A stretch of 9,762 bases of DNA, taken from assembly GCA_023398345.1 (NCBI GenBank), contig JAEWSK010000224.1, positions 1-9,762 on the forward strand, read 5' to 3'. Positions 7,565-9,762 of this stretch are shown here, piece after piece; position 1 is the stretch's first letter; each line of letters starts with the position of its first letter. The notes under the pieces were generated by a model. The model was not told where the DNA came from. It saw nothing but the letters and a program-made list of their open reading frames with translations, and did no database searches. The stretch comes from Armatimonadota bacterium. Its GTDB lineage: Bacteria; Armatimonadota; UBA5829. The position numbers and the translations under genes were made by a program.

Positions 7565-7573
7565 TGGTAAAAT
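7565..7573 (+). promoter_or_regulatory. Possible extended -10 promoter for the 637-aa prepilin gene
   Basis: TGGTAAAAT fits the extended -10 pattern TGnTAtAAT with one mismatch (hexamer TAAAAT at 7568-7573). It lies just after the terminator stem. No clear -35 is present; the expected place falls within the right stem arm. If active, it would give a leader of about 85-90 nt before the ATG at 7668. Confidence 0.35.
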
Positions 7574-7645
7574 TACGTATCGCGCGCATCTCAAAAAGCT
7601 TCAGCGCTAAAGGCGGAACAATCAAGCGCGCAAGGCAGTCGTACC

Positions 7646-7667
7646 ATCGAGGAACACACTCTTCGAT
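7646..7667 (+). promoter_or_regulatory. Leader hairpin abutting the start codon at 7668
   Basis: ATCGAGGA (7646-7653) pairs with TCTTCGAT (7660-7667) in an 8-bp stem with one G-U pair and an ACACAC loop. The stem ends on the base before ATG 7668. Its left arm contains GAGGA, the only purine-rich Shine-Dalgarno-like sequence upstream of that ATG. Folding would hide it, so translation from 7668 could be structure-controlled. If translation begins at ATG 7680 instead, GGGGA at 7670-7674 would serve and lies outside the stem. Confidence 0.45.
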
Positions 7668-9581
7668 ATGGGGATGTATATGAGGAATATCTGCAACAAC
7701 CGGAAAGGTACCACACTGGTAGAAATTCTAGTGGTGATGCTGATTCTACTGGTAGGAATCATGGTTGTCATTCAGATGTTTCCCTTGGGGTTCAGCGTGC
7801 TTCGCGCAGCCGAAAACCAAACTATTGCAACAAAGCTCGCACAGGCTGAAATCGAACGCTGGAAGAATATGCCCGGTAACTTGCCGGACGGCATACTTCC
7901 AATACTGGTTAACTACGCAGACGCGCCCGCCGGCAACGACATCCAAAGCAACCAGGAGCCGGGGCCACCGTTTCACGACTTTTTTGCAACATCAGATCCC
8001 AACCAGTTTGATGCAGGAAACGTGCTCAACTTCAGATTCGTTATAAATGAAATCGCCACGCTTCCAATTGCAAGCTATTTTTCAACAGGGGCCGGGGCGG
8101 TATATGGCTCACGCTACGTGCTGGCATTCAGCCCAATAGAGGCATTTGTAGACCCTAATAACACCGACCTTTACATTGGACTCACAGTCAAAAGCGGTGA
8201 TCTGCAACGGCGCAGAGCCAGTGCAGAGTCGGATACGCCATATTTGCGCGCAGGCCAGTACGCAATAGACTACACTATTGGTGCAGGAACACTTGGCGCA
8301 GATAATACACAGCCTAACAGAAGCGGACAACCGGTATTCTATGTGGCTGTACCGGACACAAATCCCGATCATATCTACTGTATCAGCTACTCTTGCTGGA
8401 TCAACAACCCGTCTACAGGCGACACTCAATATGTCAGCCGGACAAACGTCGAGTTTTCGCCGAGAGCAAACGGGGAGTGGCAGGAAGTGCTTGTTGACTT
8501 GCCGGAAGACTATGAAGTGGAAGAAATCGAAGCAAGTTCGGACTCGTGCGCAAGAATGTTCAAACGTGTCAACGGCAGCTCATGGTCTTCCGATGATCCA
8601 TACGAATACGCGTTGGCGGACTATGTTATGGGAGTGCTCGCATTCAATCCGTACGCTCGAAACATGACCGAGTATACGGCTCGCGGCGTACGCGCCATTA
8701 CCGCCCGCATTGATTATCGCATATACGACCCACGCATCATTCGTGAGGACAAGGCGGTCCCCGAACTCAACGATGACCCGAACAATACGGGCACAAACGA
8801 CCATATCGCAATTAAGCTCGCACTTAAATTTATACTCAATGCAGGCGACCCCGGCGTCATCGGCGACGGCGACGCTACGGATAACCCGGACGAGCCGACT
8901 TTTGAAGGTCTGGTTAGGCAAAATCTGGGCAAAGTAGCAAGCACCGAAAATGACTTGCTGGTCAAAGACTCGATGCTCATTATCGATTTGGCAACGGGTT
9001 TAAGGGTGAGCATGGCCAATGTTGGCATCGACTTTAAGGCCGGAGTGGTTCACCTGCCCGAAAACGCTAACCTTGTAGATTTAAACGGCAACACTATATC
9101 AAGCGATATTCCACTTGTGGGGCGTCACTTGCGGTTTTTCTATCGCGCAGATGGGGACTGGTCAGTGCAGTGCCACAAGGCATACTCGAATTACGCGCGT
9201 CAATATGATAACACCACTGATTTGAACTTCTGCCACTTCAGGCTAATTGCGCCGGCAAGCGATGGCCTCAACAAACTGCTTTTCGCCAGATGCGACGCGG
9301 GCAAGAACGTGACAGTCGATTACACATACATCGACAGCAGCGGCAACCCGCACAAAGTAGTCGGCAAAACTTGCCAAATCTCCGACACATACACCCCCGA
9401 CACTGTCGGCGGCGAAAAGCCATTTGTGATACTCGACGTGCCGACGGGCGCATCTATCGACCAGAACTCGCGGGTGGTTGTCGTAGGATCGTCATTTAAG
9501 GCAAGAGTGATTTGGCGTGACGGAAAGCATTGGCGGTTCGTGGATGTCGATACGAACCTAACTAGGAGTTCGACGCCATGA
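7668..9581 (+). CDS. Large prepilin-like protein (PilV-type N-terminus), 637 aa
   Basis: Predicted PilD substrate. From the ATG at 7668 the leader is 14 residues ending in RKG; cleavage would give mature TTLVEILVVMLILLVGIMVV with Glu at +5, but Thr rather than the common Phe at +1. Near-frame ATG codons at 7674 and 7680 are alternative starts; 7680 would leave a 10-residue leader. After the single hydrophobic helix (about 15-38) comes an ectodomain of about 600 residues, rich in Asp, Asn and Gly, with scattered cysteines (for example in CISYSC and DSCARMF) and no domain I recognise. Minor pilins of the PilV/GspI type are usually 120-200 aa, so this one is several times larger. A role at a pilus tip or as a surface protein is inference. 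Its TGA lies inside ATGA shared with the next gene, so the two are coupled. Confidence 0.88.
   Translation: MGMYMRNICNNRKGTTLVEILVVMLILLVGIMVVIQMFPLGFSVLRAAENQTIATKLAQAEIERWKNMPGNLPDGILPILVNYADAPAGNDIQSNQEPGPPFHDFFATSDPNQFDAGNVLNFRFVINEIATLPIASYFSTGAGAVYGSRYVLAFSPIEAFVDPNNTDLYIGLTVKSGDLQRRRASAESDTPYLRAGQYAIDYTIGAGTLGADNTQPNRSGQPVFYVAVPDTNPDHIYCISYSCWINNPSTGDTQYVSRTNVEFSPRANGEWQEVLVDLPEDYEVEEIEASSDSCARMFKRVNGSSWSSDDPYEYALADYVMGVLAFNPYARNMTEYTARGVRAITARIDYRIYDPRIIREDKAVPELNDDPNNTGTNDHIAIKLALKFILNAGDPGVIGDGDATDNPDEPTFEGLVRQNLGKVASTENDLLVKDSMLIIDLATGLRVSMANVGIDFKAGVVHLPENANLVDLNGNTISSDIPLVGRHLRFFYRADGDWSVQCHKAYSNYARQYDNTTDLNFCHFRLIAPASDGLNKLLFARCDAGKNVTVDYTYIDSSGNPHKVVGKTCQISDTYTPDTVGGEKPFVILDVPTGASIDQNSRVVVVGSSFKARVIWRDGKHWRFVDVDTNLTRSSTP
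9564..9568 (+). promoter_or_regulatory. Ribosome binding site supporting the start at 9578
   Basis: AGGAG sits 9 bp before the ATG at 9578, inside the end of the preceding gene. It matters because the resulting prepilin leader is unusually long (50 residues). The only downstream in-frame ATG before the cleavage site, at 9659, has no similar site at a normal distance. Confidence 0.7.
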
Positions 9582-9762
9582 AAATAGAGATTAAAAAACC
9601 AGAAAATGGCAATGTACTGCACCCTCTATCTCAAGATAGAGAGTTTGCGACATATAACATGGCGTCTGGTACCCGAGTTGACGCCCTCGCCCCAACACTC
9701 TCTTGCGCAAGAGGGAGAAAGAGGGGCTTTACGATGATTGAAATACTGGTTACTATGGCAGT
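9578..9762 (+). CDS. Prepilin-like protein with extended leader, 3'-truncated by window edge
   Basis: The reading frame opens at ATG 9578 in a 4-bp ATGA overlap with the 637-aa prepilin gene and is open at the right edge (61 full codons visible). The segment RGRKRG (residues 45-50) followed by FTMIEILVTMA is a standard prepilin cleavage site: basic residues, Gly50, Phe at +1, Glu at +5, and the start of a hydrophobic helix. Only the leader and the first mature residues are visible, so the subtype cannot be assigned; a PilW/GspJ-like minor pilin would suit its place after a PilV-like gene. The leader of 50 residues from 9578 (or 23 from ATG 9659) is far longer than the usual 6-15. Two palindromic sequences lie within it, and the second encodes the basic residues before the cleavage site. 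Confidence 0.85.
   Translation, partial: MKIEIKKPENGNVLHPLSQDREFATYNMASGTRVDALAPTLSCARGRKRGFTMIEILVTMA
9624..9641. repeat. Short palindrome within the prepilin leader coding region
   Basis: CTCTATCT (9624-9631) and AGATAGAG (9634-9641) are exact reverse complements with a 2-base centre. The palindrome is AT/CT-rich and unlike normal coding sequence around it. It could be a fold-back element or chance; its position 48 bp before a second palindrome makes a composite repeat unit plausible. Confidence 0.5.
9689..9727. repeat. REP-like nested palindrome inside the prepilin coding region
   Basis: CTCTTGC (9700-9706) abuts GCAAGAG (9707-9713), a perfect 14-bp palindrome extendable to 9698-9715 with one G-U pair. 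It is enclosed by GCCCC (9689-9693) and GGGGC (9723-9727), with unequal internal loops. The C/CT-rich left half and G/AG-rich right half resemble dispersed palindromic (REP/MITE-like) repeats known in many bacterial genomes. Assignment to a repeat family is inference, because no second copy is in the window. It is translated in frame as part of the leader of the prepilin at 9578. Confidence 0.5.

Noticed and set aside
7575..7645. Possible c-di-GMP (GEMM) riboswitch in the leader of the large prepilin gene
   Set aside because: The region has GCGCGC segments that could pair and a GCGCAAGGC stretch, but the GEMM core (AGGGCAAA, then GACGCAAAGCC with a tetraloop and receptor) is not present. I cannot support any named riboswitch class.

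Overview
All recognisable genes lie on the + strand: the end of a housekeeping pair (a yqeG-type HAD phosphatase and aroE), a compact type IV pilus assembly block (pilB-pilT-pilC-pilD), and then a run of prepilin-like genes that continues off the right edge. Genes are tightly packed. Intergenic gaps are under 20 bp inside the pilus block. Only three longer gaps exist: 1373-1471, 6608-6752 and 7500-7667. No rRNA, tRNA, CRISPR array, transposase or phage gene is visible.

Organism (inference): base composition looks close to balanced. YqeG is typical of Firmicutes, Cyanobacteria and related Terrabacteria, and the order yqeG-aroE-pilB-pilT-pilC is also seen in deep Firmicutes. The prepilin at 6753-7499 has an H-X9-DG-like C-terminus, which is typical of Armatimonadota, Planctomycetota and Lentisphaerota. 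The combination best fits an Armatimonadota-like bacterium with two-membrane type IV pili, but the window alone cannot prove this.

Layout: 1-515 is yqeG, missing its start. 512-1372 is aroE, overlapping yqeG by 4 bp (GTGA). 1373-1471 holds an 8-bp inverted repeat abutting an exact extended -10 promoter, so the pilus operon probably starts here. 1472-6607 encodes extension ATPase PilB, retraction ATPase PilT, platform protein PilC and prepilin peptidase PilD. These are the four cytoplasmic and inner-membrane parts that process, polymerise and depolymerise pilin. 6753-7499 is a pseudopilin-like substrate with a very strong Shine-Dalgarno, followed by an intrinsic terminator at 7528-7563. 7668-9581 is an unusually large (637 aa) prepilin-like protein. 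9578-9762 begins another prepilin with a very long leader, part of which is encoded by a palindromic, REP-like sequence.

The points most worth a second look are: the palindrome-encoded prepilin leader; the PilB c-di-GMP-type MshEN domain with both signature arginines replaced by aspartate; substitutions at usually conserved positions around PilB Walker B; the inverted-repeat/extended -10 arrangements before pilB and before the 637-aa prepilin; and a hairpin abutting that prepilin's start codon. I see no wholly new multi-gene system. The window is a type IV pilus locus with several unusual details.
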